Origin: Pseudomonadota bacterium
Lineage (GTDB): Bacteria > Pseudomonadota > Gammaproteobacteria > Burkholderiales > Burkholderiaceae_B
NCBI GenBank assembly: GCA_023439305.1
Contig: JAEXOO010000028.1
Span: 62,001 to 126,000, forward strand
Reading direction: 5' to 3'
Length of the DNA stretch: 64,000 bases
Made by a program: the position numbers and the translations under genes. Positions 17,713 through 28,678 of this stretch are shown in pieces. Positions within the stretch are counted from its first letter, which is position 1. Each line of letters opens with the position of its first letter. Below the pieces are notes generated by a model. The model was not told the origin of the DNA. It did no database searches and saw only the letters and a program-made list of their open reading frames with translations.

Positions 17713-18639
17713 TTGCAACGCATCCTTCCGCGCGGCGAGATCGAAAGTCTGGACCATACGTCCATCCCCCGGCTGCGCCTGCCGGTGCGGGCCAGCATTT
17801 TTGCCGACCGCGCCGCGCGCCTGCGCCAGTTGGCCGCCGACAACCCCGCCGGCGCCTACCTGAATCTGCTGGCTATTCTAGTGGACGGGCAGCACAGCCA
17901 ACTGGCCGAGCTGCCCGAGCCCGACCTGCCTGCCGAGCTGTTCGAAACCGCCAAGACCCACGGCATGCCCCCGCTGCTGGCCTCGGGCTGGAAACGGGAT
18001 GCGCAGTGGCGTGCCATCCTGTCCGGCCTGCTGCAGCACATGACGCACACCGCCGGCGTACCCGAAGCCGCCAGACAGGTCTGCCTGTCGCTGCTGACAC
18101 AACTGCAGGAACAGCCCCAAGCGATTGAAGATCTGGCGGACGCCCTGTTGGCGGAGCAACTGGCTGACGACCAGGGTGCCATCGCCCCCTTTGTCATGGC
18201 CGCCCTGCAGGTGTACTGGACGAACCTGGCCTGCGCGCTGGAGGAGAGCCAGCTTCCGGTAGGCAGTCCTTTTGGCGTATGCCCGGCCTGCGGCAGCCTG
18301 CCCGTATCCAGCATAGTGCGCGTGGGCGGACGCGAAGACGGCTGTCGCTATTTATGCTGCCCGCGCTGTTCGCTGGAATGGCACCTGGTCCGCGTCACCT
18401 GCTCGCATTGCGAAGACACCAAGAGCGTGGCCTATCATGCCATCGAAGACGGCCCCGAGGGCATCAAGGCCGAATCCTGCGACCACTGCCATACCTACCG
18501 CAAGATCTTCTACCAGGAAAAGCAGCTGGGCATAGACCCGGTGGCCGACGACCTTGCCAGTCTGGCCCTGGATGTGCTGATGGGCGAAGAAGGGTATTCA
18601 CGCTCCAGCGGCAATCCGCTGCTGTGGCATCAGGCCTGA
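17713..18639 (+). CDS. fdhE: Formate dehydrogenase maturation protein FdhE
   Basis: The 308-residue rubredoxin-like protein is needed for active respiratory formate dehydrogenase. It has the expected Cys pairs: CPACGSLPVSS, CCPRCSLEWH, CSHCEDT and CDHCHTYRKI, then AVADDLASLALD-like sequence near the end. The TTG at 17713 with AGGAG at 17702-17706 gives 308 residues, close to E. coli FdhE (309); an ATG at 17686 in the same frame lies inside a hairpin arm and has no ribosome binding site. The gene sits between fdnGHI and selAB. Confidence 0.93.
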   Translation: MQRILPRGEIESLDHTSIPRLRLPVRASIFADRAARLRQLAADNPAGAYLNLLAILVDGQHSQLAELPEPDLPAELFETAKTHGMPPLLASGWKRDAQWRAILSGLLQHMTHTAGVPEAARQVCLSLLTQLQEQPQAIEDLADALLAEQLADDQGAIAPFVMAALQVYWTNLACALEESQLPVGSPFGVCPACGSLPVSSIVRVGGREDGCRYLCCPRCSLEWHLVRVTCSHCEDTKSVAYHAIEDGPEGIKAESCDHCHTYRKIFYQEKQLGIDPVADDLASLALDVLMGEEGYSRSSGNPLLWHQA

Positions 18640-18713
18640 TCTGACCCGACGGGCGGATGGTGCCTGCCGTCCGCCCGTCGATTCCCGCCGAACTCCATGG
18701 TAGCCTTTGGGCG

Positions 18714-20146
18714 ATGAACACTGCGACTCTTTCCCCTGGAGCGCCGGCCGGCGCCAAAGACATTCCATCCCTGGATCGCCTGCTGCGTTCGCCGGAGTTC
18801 GGCCCGCTGCTGCAGGCCTACGGCCACACCCAGGTCAGCAAGGCCACACGCGCCCGCCTGCAAGAGCTGCGCAGCGCCGCCCTGCAGAGCACACTGAACC
18901 GGGAAACCCTCGCCGCCAATGCACTGGCCAGCACAGTGCACAAGAACCTGACAGCGCAGAACGAGTCTCGCCTGCGCCCCGTCTACAACCTGACCGGAAC
19001 CGTACTGCATACCAATCTGGGCCGCGCCCTGCTGCCGGACGAGTCCGTGCAGGCCGTCATTCGCGCCCTGACCTCGCCCGCCAATCTGGAGTTCGACCTG
19101 GACACCGGCGGCCGGGGTGATCGCGACGACCTGATCGAGCCCTTGCTCTGCGAACTGACCGGCGCCGAAGCCGCCACCGTGGTCAACAACAATGCCGCCG
19201 CCGTTCTGCTGATGCTCAATACGCTCAGCGACCGACGCGAAAGCGTGGTGTCGCGCGGCGAGCTGGTGGAAATCGGCGGAGCCTTTCGCATTCCCGACAT
19301 CATGAAGCGCGCCGGCGCGCGGCTGGTCGAAGTCGGCACGACCAACCGCACTCACGCCGCCGACTACGACAATGCCGTCGGCCCGCGCACCGCCATGCTG
19401 ATGAAGGTCCATTGCAGCAACTACGCCGTCAAGGGATTCACCAAAAGCGTCGATATTCAGCAGGTGGCCGAGATTGCCCGCACGCATGGGTTGCCTTCCA
19501 GTGTGGACTTGGGCAGCGGCACGCTGGTGGACCTGGCCCAATGGGGGCTGCCGCCCGAACCCACGGTGCGTGACACCGTCCAGGCCGGCGCAGACATCGT
19601 CACCTTCAGCGGCGACAAGCTGCTGGGCGGCCCCCAGGCCGGGCTGATCGTGGGCCGCGCCGACCTGATCCGTAAGATCAAGAAAAACCCGCTCAAGCGC
19701 GCATTGCGCGTCGGCAAGCTGACCTTGGCCGCACTGGAGCCGGTACTGGCCCTGTACCGCACCCCCGAGCTGCTGTCCGAGCGCCTGACCACGCTGCGAC
19801 TGTTTACACGCCCGCCATCGGCCATGCGAACACAGGCCATCCGCCTGGCGCCTGTCCTGCAGGCCTGGGCCGGATCCGAGTTCCTAGTTGAGCCAGCGGC
19901 CTTGTCCAGCCAGATCGGCAGCGGCGCCCTGCCCGAAGACGTGCTGCCCAGTTGCGGCCTGCGTATACGCCACACCGGTCCAGGGCGTCCCGGACGGCAC
20001 CTGACGCAGCTGGAAACCCGGCTGCGCCACCTTCCACAGCCCGTCATCGGCCGTATTGCCGACGACGCGCTGTGGCTGGACCTGCGCTGTCTGGAAGAGC
20101 GCCAGGAAGCGGATTTCTCCGCGCAACTGATCACTGAACCGAAATC

Positions 20147-20150
<4 letters not shown>
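18714..20150 (+). CDS. selA: L-seryl-tRNA(Sec) selenium transferase SelA
   Basis: A 478-residue PLP enzyme that converts seryl-tRNA(Sec) to selenocysteyl-tRNA(Sec) with selenophosphate. The PLP-binding Lys302 lies in FSGDKLLGGPQAG, and LEFDLDTGGRGDRDD and VVNNNAAAVLL are standard SelA motifs. ATG 18714 is chosen because the protein then begins at the usual position before IPSLDRLLRSPEF; the frame is open further upstream. The stop overlaps the selB start (ATGA), so both are coupled. Confidence 0.95.
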
Positions 20151-22078
<1,928 letters not shown>

Positions 22079-22135
22079 GGTCAAGGCGGCGAGCTAGGCC
22101 GCTACCTGCTCCCTACAGTATGATGACGTCTTCGT

Positions 22136-22231
22136 GGAAAGCATGCGTGCCCGGTGGCACGGCCGGGCTTCAAACCCGGTTGGGGACGTCAGACGTTCCC
22201 AGGTAGGTTCGACTCCTGCTGCTTTCCGCCA
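22136..22231 (+). tRNA. selC: tRNA-Sec (anticodon TCA), selC
   Basis: A complete 96-nt tRNA-Sec with CCA encoded at 22229-22231. Visible features: 8-bp acceptor stem (GGAAAGCA/TGCTTTCC), 6-bp D-stem CGTGCC/GGCACG closed by a CGGT loop, anticodon stem CCGGG/CCCGG with TCA at 22170-22172, long variable arm GGGGACGT/ACGTTCCC, 5-bp T-stem with loop TTCGACT, and G discriminator. The 8+5 acceptor/T-arm plan is typical of bacterial tRNA-Sec. A TATGAT at 22119-22124 could be its own -10 box. The last 43 bases overlap the antisense 3' end of the XRE regulator gene. Confidence 0.97.
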
Positions 22232-22800
22232 CTGCGCTCGCCCCCTTCCGAACAGGTCACTGCCAGCACCTGGGCCTGCTCGGGCCCCAGACTGAGCACA
22301 CTGTGGGGCAGTTCGGAATCGAAATACACCGAATCGCCCGCCTCCAGCGTAAAGCTATGCTCGGCGATGGTCACCTGGATCTGTCCGGCCACCACAAAAA
22401 CGAATTCCTCGCCCGCATGCGGAAAAGTAGTCGCCTGCTCGTGCTTTTCGTGCGGAGGGTAAATGATGAATGGATTCATCAAGCGAAAGCGCCGCCGCCC
22501 TGCCATGGCTTCATAGCGATACCCAGGCTGATCTTTATGCCCGGGCAGCGGCAGGCGGTCGTTGCGGCGGACAATGCATACGCTCTCATCCTGATTCAAG
22601 TCGGCTTCACCGATTAGTTGCGACACGCCCATGCCATAGGCCTGGGCCAGCTTGACCACGGTAGAAATGGACGGTGCGCTGACGGCCCGCTCCAGCTTGG
22701 AGAGATAACTTTTGGTCAGGCTGGTGCGCTGGGCCAGTTGCTCCAGCGACAAGCCGTGTTGACGGCGCAAGGCGCGCAGCCGGAAAGGTAAATTGGTCAT
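22189..22800 (-). CDS. XRE-family regulator with C-terminal cupin sensor domain
   Basis: This protein of about 203 residues has an N-terminal helix-turn-helix (LRALRRQHGLSLEQLAQRTS, then YLSKLERAVSAPS) and a C-terminal cupin (GEEFVFVVAGQIQVTI, LEAGDSVYFDSELPHSV), the common XRE-cupin_2 plan that senses small metabolites. A GTG two codons upstream (22806) is an alternative start. It lies behind a Bug receptor/GST/aldolase-like operon on the same strand, which it probably regulates. Oddly, its last 14 codons and stop are antisense to the 3' half of selC, so its C-terminal tail (KQQESNLPGNV) is dictated by the tRNA sequence. Confidence 0.85.
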   Translation of the reverse strand: MTNLPFRLRALRRQHGLSLEQLAQRTSLTKSYLSKLERAVSAPSISTVVKLAQAYGMGVSQLIGEADLNQDESVCIVRRNDRLPLPGHKDQPGYRYEAMAGRRRFRLMNPFIIYPPHEKHEQATTFPHAGEEFVFVVAGQIQVTIAEHSFTLEAGDSVYFDSELPHSVLSLGPEQAQVLAVTCSEGGERSGGKQQESNLPGNV

Positions 22801-22887
22801 GAACACAACAAAGGGCGTGGCGCCCGAAGCCCATTCCGTAAAAACCCGGCCGGCCTCGGCGCGCGCATGAAAAAGCGGCCCCTTATT

Positions 22888-23670
22888 CTACTCAAGAACG
22901 TCGGCGTGGCGTTTCAATGCTTTGCGGACATGGTATTCGAAACTGATCTGCGAGCGCCGCGGACGCAGGATCCAATCGTGCGCCTCCCGGCCCAGTTCAG
23001 GCGCTATTGGCTTGATCTGTCCGGCCGACATCGCCAGCAGCTGCATGCGTGCCGTACGCTCGAACTGCAAGGCCAGCACGCAGGCCTCCTCAATCGAGGT
23101 GGCCGCCACCAGCATGCCGTGATGCGACAGCAGTATGGCCCGCTTGTCGCCCAGCGCCTGCGAGATGATCTGCCCTTCTTCGTTGCCCACCGGCACGCCC
23201 GGCCAGTCCTTCAGGAAGGCGCAGTCATCGTACAGCGGACAGTTGTCCATGTGGGACACCTCCAGCGGCACCTCCAGCATGGACAGGGCAGCAGCATGCA
23301 GCGGATGAGTATGGATGATGCACTGCACATCCGCCCGGCTGCGGTAGATCCAGGAATGAAAGCGGTTCGCCGGATTGGGCATGCCCTGGCCGTCCAGTAC
23401 CGTCAGATCTTCGTCGACCAGCAAGATATTTGACGCGGTGATTTCGTCAAAGCCCAAGCCCAGTTGCTGCGTGTAATAAGTGCCCTCCTGCTCGCCGCGC
23501 GCGGTGATCTGCCCGGCCAGGCCCGAATCATGTCCGCCGTCGAACAAAATGCGGCACGTCAGCGCCAGCTTATCGCGCACGGCGCGTTCAGGGATTTCGA
23601 ACTGCGCCTGCATCTGGCTCTGCGCCTGCTCGATCAGCACCGATTTGGACAGGCTCATGGTGTCGCTCAT
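22888..23670 (-). CDS. Class II aldolase/adducin-family protein
   Basis: A 260-residue protein of the class II aldolase/adducin fold. Zinc-binding His residues are visible in IIHTHPLHAAA and LLSHHGMLVA, with the usual LTCRILFDGGHDSGLAGQIT at the N-terminal substrate site. Members act as sugar-phosphate aldolases, epimerases or decarboxylases. The Bug receptor and glutathione transferase genes in the same unit suggest a role in breakdown of a hydroxy- or methyl-branched organic acid; this is inference. ATG 23670 has AGGAG five bases upstream. Confidence 0.8.
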   Translation of the reverse strand: MSDTMSLSKSVLIEQAQSQMQAQFEIPERAVRDKLALTCRILFDGGHDSGLAGQITARGEQEGTYYTQQLGLGFDEITASNILLVDEDLTVLDGQGMPNPANRFHSWIYRSRADVQCIIHTHPLHAAALSMLEVPLEVSHMDNCPLYDDCAFLKDWPGVPVGNEEGQIISQALGDKRAILLSHHGMLVAATSIEEACVLALQFERTARMQLLAMSAGQIKPIAPELGREAHDWILRPRRSQISFEYHVRKALKRHADVLE

Positions 23671-23706
23671 ATCAACTCCTTCAACAAATAAAATATCTTT
23701 GCGTGT

Positions 23707-24318
23707 TCACAGCAGCGGGACATAGCCCGCCAGGGCCTGCATGCGGACCAGCCAGCCGCGCACCTGCGGATAAGGCTGCAAGTCATAGCCGCCCTGCTCT
23801 GCCATGCAGGTATAGGGGAACAGGGCGACATCGGCGATGCTGGGCGTGGCGCCGACGAAATAATCGTGCGACCGCAGGTGACTCTCCATGTGCGCCAGAG
23901 CCCTGCAGCCCTGCTCGCGCCAAGCCAGCACCGCAGGATCATCGGCGGACATGGTCTTGCGCAGATGCACCCACAGGCGCGGCTGGGCCAGGTTCGTCAT
24001 ATGCTGAGTCTGCTCGAACGACAGCCACTGCAGCACCCGGGCCTGCGCCAAAGGCTCCTGCGGCAGAAAGTCAGTGCCTTGGGCCAGATACCACAGAATG
24101 GCGGCCGATTCCGCCAGCCACGGCCCTTCCCGTGTGCGCAGCACAGGCACCTGTCCCCAGGGGTTGATGCCCTTGAAATCCTCTGTGTCCAGATCGCCAT
24201 CCACAATGGAAAGACTACGCCGCTGCACCGTCAGCCCCAGATAGCCGCACAGCAGCCGCACCTTCCAGCCATTGCCGGTATGAACCGTGTCAATCAGTTC
24301 CAGAACAGGATGTGTCAT
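23707..24318 (-). CDS. Glutathione S-transferase family protein
   Basis: The 203-residue product has a thioredoxin-like N-terminal domain (LELIDTVHTGNGWKVRLLC) and the glutathione-binding NPWGQVPVLRTREGPWLAESAAIL segment split over the usual cis-Pro and Ser positions, followed by an all-helical C-terminal domain. Start ATG 24318 (MTHPVLEL) is 10 bases after the Bug receptor stop; the frame is open upstream but that part overlaps the receptor gene. Its partners suggest a catabolic rather than detoxifying task, but the substrate is not readable. Confidence 0.85.
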   Translation of the reverse strand: MTHPVLELIDTVHTGNGWKVRLLCGYLGLTVQRRSLSIVDGDLDTEDFKGINPWGQVPVLRTREGPWLAESAAILWYLAQGTDFLPQEPLAQARVLQWLSFEQTQHMTNLAQPRLWVHLRKTMSADDPAVLAWREQGCRALAHMESHLRSHDYFVGATPSIADVALFPYTCMAEQGGYDLQPYPQVRGWLVRMQALAGYVPLL

Positions 24319-24328
24319 TGCCGCGCCC

Positions 24329-25297
24329 TCAGTCGAGGCTGATTTTCGCGGTCTGCACAATGCCCTGCCATTTGCTGCGCTCGGCCGCAATAAAAGCCTC
24401 GTATTCTTGCGGGGTGCCGGCGTAGACCACGCTGCCCTGCTGTTCCATGCGCTCCCTGAAACCCGGATCGGCCAAGGTTTTCTGCAAGGCCGAGCCGAGC
24501 ACAGCCACAACCTCGGGCGGTGTGCCAGGCGGGGCTACCAGCGCATTCCAGGAGCTGATGCGCAGTTCAGGCGAACCCAGCTCGGCGCTGGAGGGCACGT
24601 CGGGCGCAGCCGAGGAACGCTGACCATCGGCCAGCGCCAGCGCCTTGAGCTTGCCGGCCTGCACCTGCGGCATAACCACGGGGATGGCATCCATCATCAT
24701 GTCGGCATGACGTCCTGCCACCGCGCTGACCGCCTCACCGCCGCTCTTGAAGGGAATGTGCAGCACATCCACCTTTTCAGTCAGCTTGAACAGCTCCATG
24801 CCCAGGTGCGGCGCGCTGCCGATTCCTGCCGAGCCGAAATTCAAACTTTCCGGAGCCTGGCGTGCTTTGTCCACCAATTGTGCATAGCTATCCAATCCCA
24901 GATCCGAGCGCACCACCAGCACGTACGGCGACCCGCTCACCATTCCGATGGGCACGAATGCCTGAGGGTCATAGCTGATTCGTGACTGGATCAAGGGATT
25001 GACGACCTGGGTGCCTACCGTGCCCATGAACACGGTGTATCCATCCGCCCGGGCGTTCTGCGCGGCCTGGGCCGCGATCATGCCGCCAGCGCCCGCCTTG
25101 TTTTCAACAATCACGGTCTGCCCCAATTGCTCGCCCATTTGCTGGGCCAACTGACGCGCAATCAGATCCGTAATCCCCCCCGCCCCGAAAGGCACGATCA
25201 AACGCACGGGCTGAGCCGGGTAGGACGCCGCTTGCGCCGCTCCTACCGTCATCAACGCCGCCCACCCGGCCAAACGCAACCACGCTGCCTTTTTCAT
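24329..25297 (-). CDS. Bug-family (TctC-like) periplasmic solute receptor
   Basis: A 322-residue periplasmic protein with a signal peptide (MKKAAWLRLAGWAALMTVGA, cleavage near AQA-AS) and the Bug signature PVRLIVPFGAGGITDLIARQ followed by VENKAGAGGMIAA. No TctAB genes are adjacent, so it is one of the many orphan Bug receptors of Alcaligenaceae. ATG 25297 has AGGAGA upstream. It heads the minus-strand unit receptor-GST-aldolase, presumably for one organic acid. Confidence 0.88.
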   Translation of the reverse strand: MKKAAWLRLAGWAALMTVGAAQAASYPAQPVRLIVPFGAGGITDLIARQLAQQMGEQLGQTVIVENKAGAGGMIAAQAAQNARADGYTVFMGTVGTQVVNPLIQSRISYDPQAFVPIGMVSGSPYVLVVRSDLGLDSYAQLVDKARQAPESLNFGSAGIGSAPHLGMELFKLTEKVDVLHIPFKSGGEAVSAVAGRHADMMMDAIPVVMPQVQAGKLKALALADGQRSSAAPDVPSSAELGSPELRISSWNALVAPPGTPPEVVAVLGSALQKTLADPGFRERMEQQGSVVYAGTPQEYEAFIAAERSKWQGIVQTAKISLD

Positions 25298-25468
25298 GAG
25301 AAGTCTCCTGAACTTTTGAAATTTGAATTGTTCAGGACACATTCTTCTTTCAAAGACACGATGTGTCAATTAGAGAAAACAGTTTCCCACATAAACAGTG
25401 TGTGTTTACGCGACAACGAGCGGTGCTTCTTCCTGGACAGTCACATCAGTTTTAAACACAATTCGTGA

Positions 25469-25483
25469 TGCGAATAATTCTCA
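25469..25483. promoter_or_regulatory. Fur box upstream of the TonB receptor
   Basis: TGCGAATAATTCTCA matches the 7-1-7 Fur consensus TGATAATnATTATCA at 11 of 14 arm positions and lies 31 bases before the receptor start, where a bound Fur would block the promoter. Confidence 0.65.
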
Positions 25484-25514
25484 TATTTATTTACATTTGT
25501 AGGATTTATTTATC

Positions 25515-27788
25515 ATGACCCGTTCATCGCCCCCGGCTCGCCTCGCCCGACACCCTGTTTTTTCTCTGGGCATTCTTGCCGCCGCATTGGCTGCCAGCGC
25601 TACCGCCCCTGTCCATGCACAGGCCTCCGACATCCGGGGCGATGTCACCTCACTGGAAGAGATCCGGGTTCTGCCATCAGCGGAAGAAGCCGTCAAGCAA
25701 GCACCGGGCGTGTCCATCATGACTGCTGAAGACATCCAGAAACGCCCGCCCGCCAATGATCTGTCCGAACTGATCCGCACCATGCCGGGGGTGAACCTGA
25801 CCGGCAACAGCCCCTCGGGCAACTACGGCAACAGCCGCCAGATCGACCTGCGCGGCATGGGCCCGGAAAACACACTGATCCTGATCGACGGCAAACCCGT
25901 TTCCTCGCGTGACGCCGTGCGCATGGGCCGCAACGGCGAACGCAATACCCGTGGCGACAGCAATTGGGTGCCCGCCAACGCCATTGAACGCATCGAAGTC
26001 CTGCGCGGCCCCGCCGCCGCCCGCTATGGCTCGGGTGCAGCGGGCGGCGTGGTCAATATCATCACCAAAGCGCCTACCGACGAATTCAGCGGTTCGGTCA
26101 CCGTGTACGGCCTGCTGCCTGAAGACAGCGACTACGGTGCCACCCGACGCGCCGGCTTCAACTTGTCCGGCCCGATTGCCGAGAAACTGTCGTTCCGCGT
26201 CTACGGCAACGTGGCCAAGACCGACGCCGACAAGCCCGCACTGAATGCCGATGCTTCCGGCATCCCCGTAGACGCCACCAACGTGCCGCCGGCAGGCCGC
26301 GAAGGCGTGCGCAACAAAGACATCAATGGCTTGCTGCGCCTGGATATCAACCGTGACCACCGCCTGGAACTGGAGGGCTCGTTCAGCCGCCAAGGCAATA
26401 TCTATGCCGGCGAGCGTCTGTTCAGCCGCAGCACCGAAACCATCGCGTCGCTGGCCGATGACGGCGCCGAGACCAACATCATGTACCGCCGCGCCGGTTC
26501 GCTGAGCCACTTCGGCGACTATGGCCAGGGCCGCCGCTCGCGCTTGACCATGGCCTACGAAGGCACCACGAACTCGCGGCTGAACGAAGGCTTGGCCGGT
26601 TCCGTGGAAGGCGCCATCTCCAACCCAGGCGCGGGTTCCGTGTCCGAGCTGCGCTCGCTGACATTCTCGGGAGAATACAACACCCCTTTGCAACTGGCCG
26701 GCAAGCACGTGCTGCTGACCATGGGCTTTGAACACCGGGAGCAGCGCCTGGACGACGAGTACGCCACGACCTTCGGCCAAAGTATCAACAACAACTCCGA
26801 TTCGCTGAGCAAGTCGCGCACCTCGGCCGCGTATCTGGAAGGCAATATTGAACTGACCGAGGCCTTGAGCGTGACTCCCGGCGTGCGACTGGACCATCAC
26901 AACAAATTCGGCGCCAATTGGAGCCCCAGTCTGAACGCCTCCTACCTGCTGACGGACACCATTACCCTGAAGGGCGGCATCGCACGCGCCTTCAAGGCCC
27001 CCAACCTGTACCAGTCCAACCCCAATTATCTGTACCAGACACGCGGCAACGGCTGCCCCGTGGATCCCTACACCGGACTGCGCGTCAGCGGTCCGTGCTA
27101 TATCTTCGGCAACGCGGACCTGGCCCCCGAGCGCAGCGTCAACAAGGAAATCGGCATCGCCTACGATGACGCCGGCTGGGCCGCCGGCCTGACCTACTTC
27201 CAGAACGACTACAGCAACAAGATCGTGGCCGACATGGGCGACCAGGCGATTGCTCCGCCCACCCTGATCGGCGGCTCGATAGCGCGTCCTTTCCAATGGG
27301 TCAACTCCGGCAAAGCCGTGATCCGCGGATTGGAAGGCAATCTGACTGTGCCCCTGATCGGTGAAAACGGCGAAACCCTGAGTCTGAGCAACAACCTGAC
27401 CTACATGATCACCAACAAGTCCAAGGAAACCAACCAGCCCCTGACCGTGATCCCGCGCTACACGCTTAACAGCACACTGGACTGGCGCGTCAACGACAAG
27501 CTTTCCTTGATGGCGACCGCCACGTTCTACGGCAAGCAAAAACCCCGTTCGCACAATCTGGCCAACAACACCGAAGTTACCGGCGAAGGCCTGCGCGAAC
27601 GCGGCTCCTATGGTATCTACGGCCTGAGCGCCGGCTATCAGGTCAGCAAGTCGACCAACGTCCGCCTGGGCGTGAACAACCTGTTCGACAAGCGCCTGTA
27701 CCGAGAGGACTCGGGCAGCGCGCAAGGCGCCAACACGTACAACGAGCCCGGTCGCGAGTTCTACGCTACGTTGACCACCCGCTTCTGA
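25515..27788 (+). CDS. TonB-dependent siderophore receptor (FepA/BfeA/PfeA type)
   Basis: The 757-residue outer-membrane receptor has a signal peptide (cleavage near VHA-QA), a plug domain with APGVSIMTAEDIQKRPP, MPGVNLTGNS and RGPAAARYGSGAAGGVVNII, and a 22-strand barrel ending in the aromatic residue of FYATLTTRF. The sequence GPENTLILIDGKPVSSR and MGRNGERNTRGDSNWVP are typical of enterobactin/catecholate receptors FepA, PfeA and Bordetella BfeA. The Fur box upstream supports iron-repressed expression. No siderophore regulator or esterase is adjacent. The ligand is inferred as a catechol siderophore. Confidence 0.88.
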   Translation: MTRSSPPARLARHPVFSLGILAAALAASATAPVHAQASDIRGDVTSLEEIRVLPSAEEAVKQAPGVSIMTAEDIQKRPPANDLSELIRTMPGVNLTGNSPSGNYGNSRQIDLRGMGPENTLILIDGKPVSSRDAVRMGRNGERNTRGDSNWVPANAIERIEVLRGPAAARYGSGAAGGVVNIITKAPTDEFSGSVTVYGLLPEDSDYGATRRAGFNLSGPIAEKLSFRVYGNVAKTDADKPALNADASGIPVDATNVPPAGREGVRNKDINGLLRLDINRDHRLELEGSFSRQGNIYAGERLFSRSTETIASLADDGAETNIMYRRAGSLSHFGDYGQGRRSRLTMAYEGTTNSRLNEGLAGSVEGAISNPGAGSVSELRSLTFSGEYNTPLQLAGKHVLLTMGFEHREQRLDDEYATTFGQSINNNSDSLSKSRTSAAYLEGNIELTEALSVTPGVRLDHHNKFGANWSPSLNASYLLTDTITLKGGIARAFKAPNLYQSNPNYLYQTRGNGCPVDPYTGLRVSGPCYIFGNADLAPERSVNKEIGIAYDDAGWAAGLTYFQNDYSNKIVADMGDQAIAPPTLIGGSIARPFQWVNSGKAVIRGLEGNLTVPLIGENGETLSLSNNLTYMITNKSKETNQPLTVIPRYTLNSTLDWRVNDKLSLMATATFYGKQKPRSHNLANNTEVTGEGLRERGSYGIYGLSAGYQVSKSTNVRLGVNNLFDKRLYREDSGSAQGANTYNEPGREFYATLTTRF

Positions 27789-27803
27789 CCCCCGCTTGAA
27801 AGA

Positions 27804-27827
27804 CTCCGGCGCCCTTGGGCGCCGGAG
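27804..27827. terminator. Bidirectional hairpin between the TonB receptor and lipoprotein genes
   Basis: CTCCGGCGCC and GGCGCCGGAG form a perfect 10-bp stem with a CTTG tetraloop, placed between two convergent genes. The T-run is weak (CTGTTCCTG), but the stem is very stable. Confidence 0.65.
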
Positions 27828-27863
27828 CTGTTCCTGTGACGCATCCTATTGCCCCGATAACGC

Positions 27864-28253
27864 CTACCAGGTGCTGGTCGTATTGCTGTAGGTGATTTTC
27901 TTGACCAGACCCGCCTTGTCATACTCCATGACGGCCGTCTGCATTTCCACCACCTTGCGCGCATAGCTGGTGAAGGTGTGGCTGTACACCTGGGACGACG
28001 TCCCGTCCGAACTGGATGATGAGCTCATGGGGTTGCCCAGGCTCTGCATCACATTGGCTTTGGGCGTACCTGTCGGGAACATCGTATTCAGACTGACCTC
28101 CGTCACGGAAGCCAGCACCATGGAGCCCTCGTGCTTGTCAGCCAGCGCCCCTCCCGGCGCATACATATTCTGTTCATATCCCGCGTAGTACGGCACGCAT
28201 CCTCCCAACAGAGATGCCGCCGCACACACCATCGCCGCTTTCAAGTGCCTCAT
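27864..28253 (-). CDS. Small lipoprotein, SmpA/OmlA-like
   Basis: A 129-residue lipoprotein with a signal peptide ending in the lipobox LLGGC (Cys19). The mature part has VTEVSLNTMFPTGTPKANVMQSLGNP, which resembles the helix segment of BamE/OmlA-like domains where short lipoproteins bind envelope partners, followed by a Ser-rich linker and TFTSYARKVVEMQTAVMEYD beta strands. This fold occurs in many unrelated envelope lipoproteins, so function is unknown. It converges on the TonB receptor gene. Confidence 0.7.
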   Translation of the reverse strand: MRHLKAAMVCAAASLLGGCVPYYAGYEQNMYAPGGALADKHEGSMVLASVTEVSLNTMFPTGTPKANVMQSLGNPMSSSSSSDGTSSQVYSHTFTSYARKVVEMQTAVMEYDKAGLVKKITYSNTTSTW

Positions 28254-28678
28254 GTCGTGCCCTCCTCGTCTTAGTCACGTTTGCCGATTCTAGGCAGAGT
28301 TTTTCATTTCGTAACTGCGACTTTTTTTGTCACATACCGCTGTTGTGGCTCCGACACACGACGAATCCAGGCCTACACAAAGAACAGATACAAATCATCA
28401 TCGCAATCACTGCGCCAAGCCGCAGAAATGCTGGCCCCCACTCCTTACGTAGGGGAGCATGCGCTACAACTGTTTGACATCCCCATCTTTTTGACACATT
28501 CCAGGCTTTTCTCCTGATTTCACGCAATAGGCAAAATCAGCAAAAACCGCTAGGACACTACTCTGCTCCCCCTCTCTTTTCCCATTGCAGTGAGAACCCC
28601 TTGAAGCGGGACAAATCTAGCTTGGGTGCAGCAATTTAGTATCATCTGGTCTTCAACCAACTTTGCGTGCTTACCCAC
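28254..28678. other. 425-base intergenic region upstream of selD
   Basis: A divergent gap between the lipoprotein and selD. It is richer in A and T than the genes. Two TTGACA hexamers (28474-28479 and 28491-28496) could be -35 boxes, but no convincing -10 lies at the right distance. No ORF, tRNA or strong hairpin was recognised. Confidence 0.4.

Noticed and set aside
25677..27725. A 682-codon open frame on the minus strand across the TonB receptor
   Set aside because: It is an antisense shadow; the plus-strand protein has signal peptide, plug and barrel motifs and a Fur box.
28474..28520. Sigma-70 promoter for selD from the TTGACA hexamers
   Set aside because: No acceptable -10 hexamer lies 16-18 bases downstream of either TTGACA.
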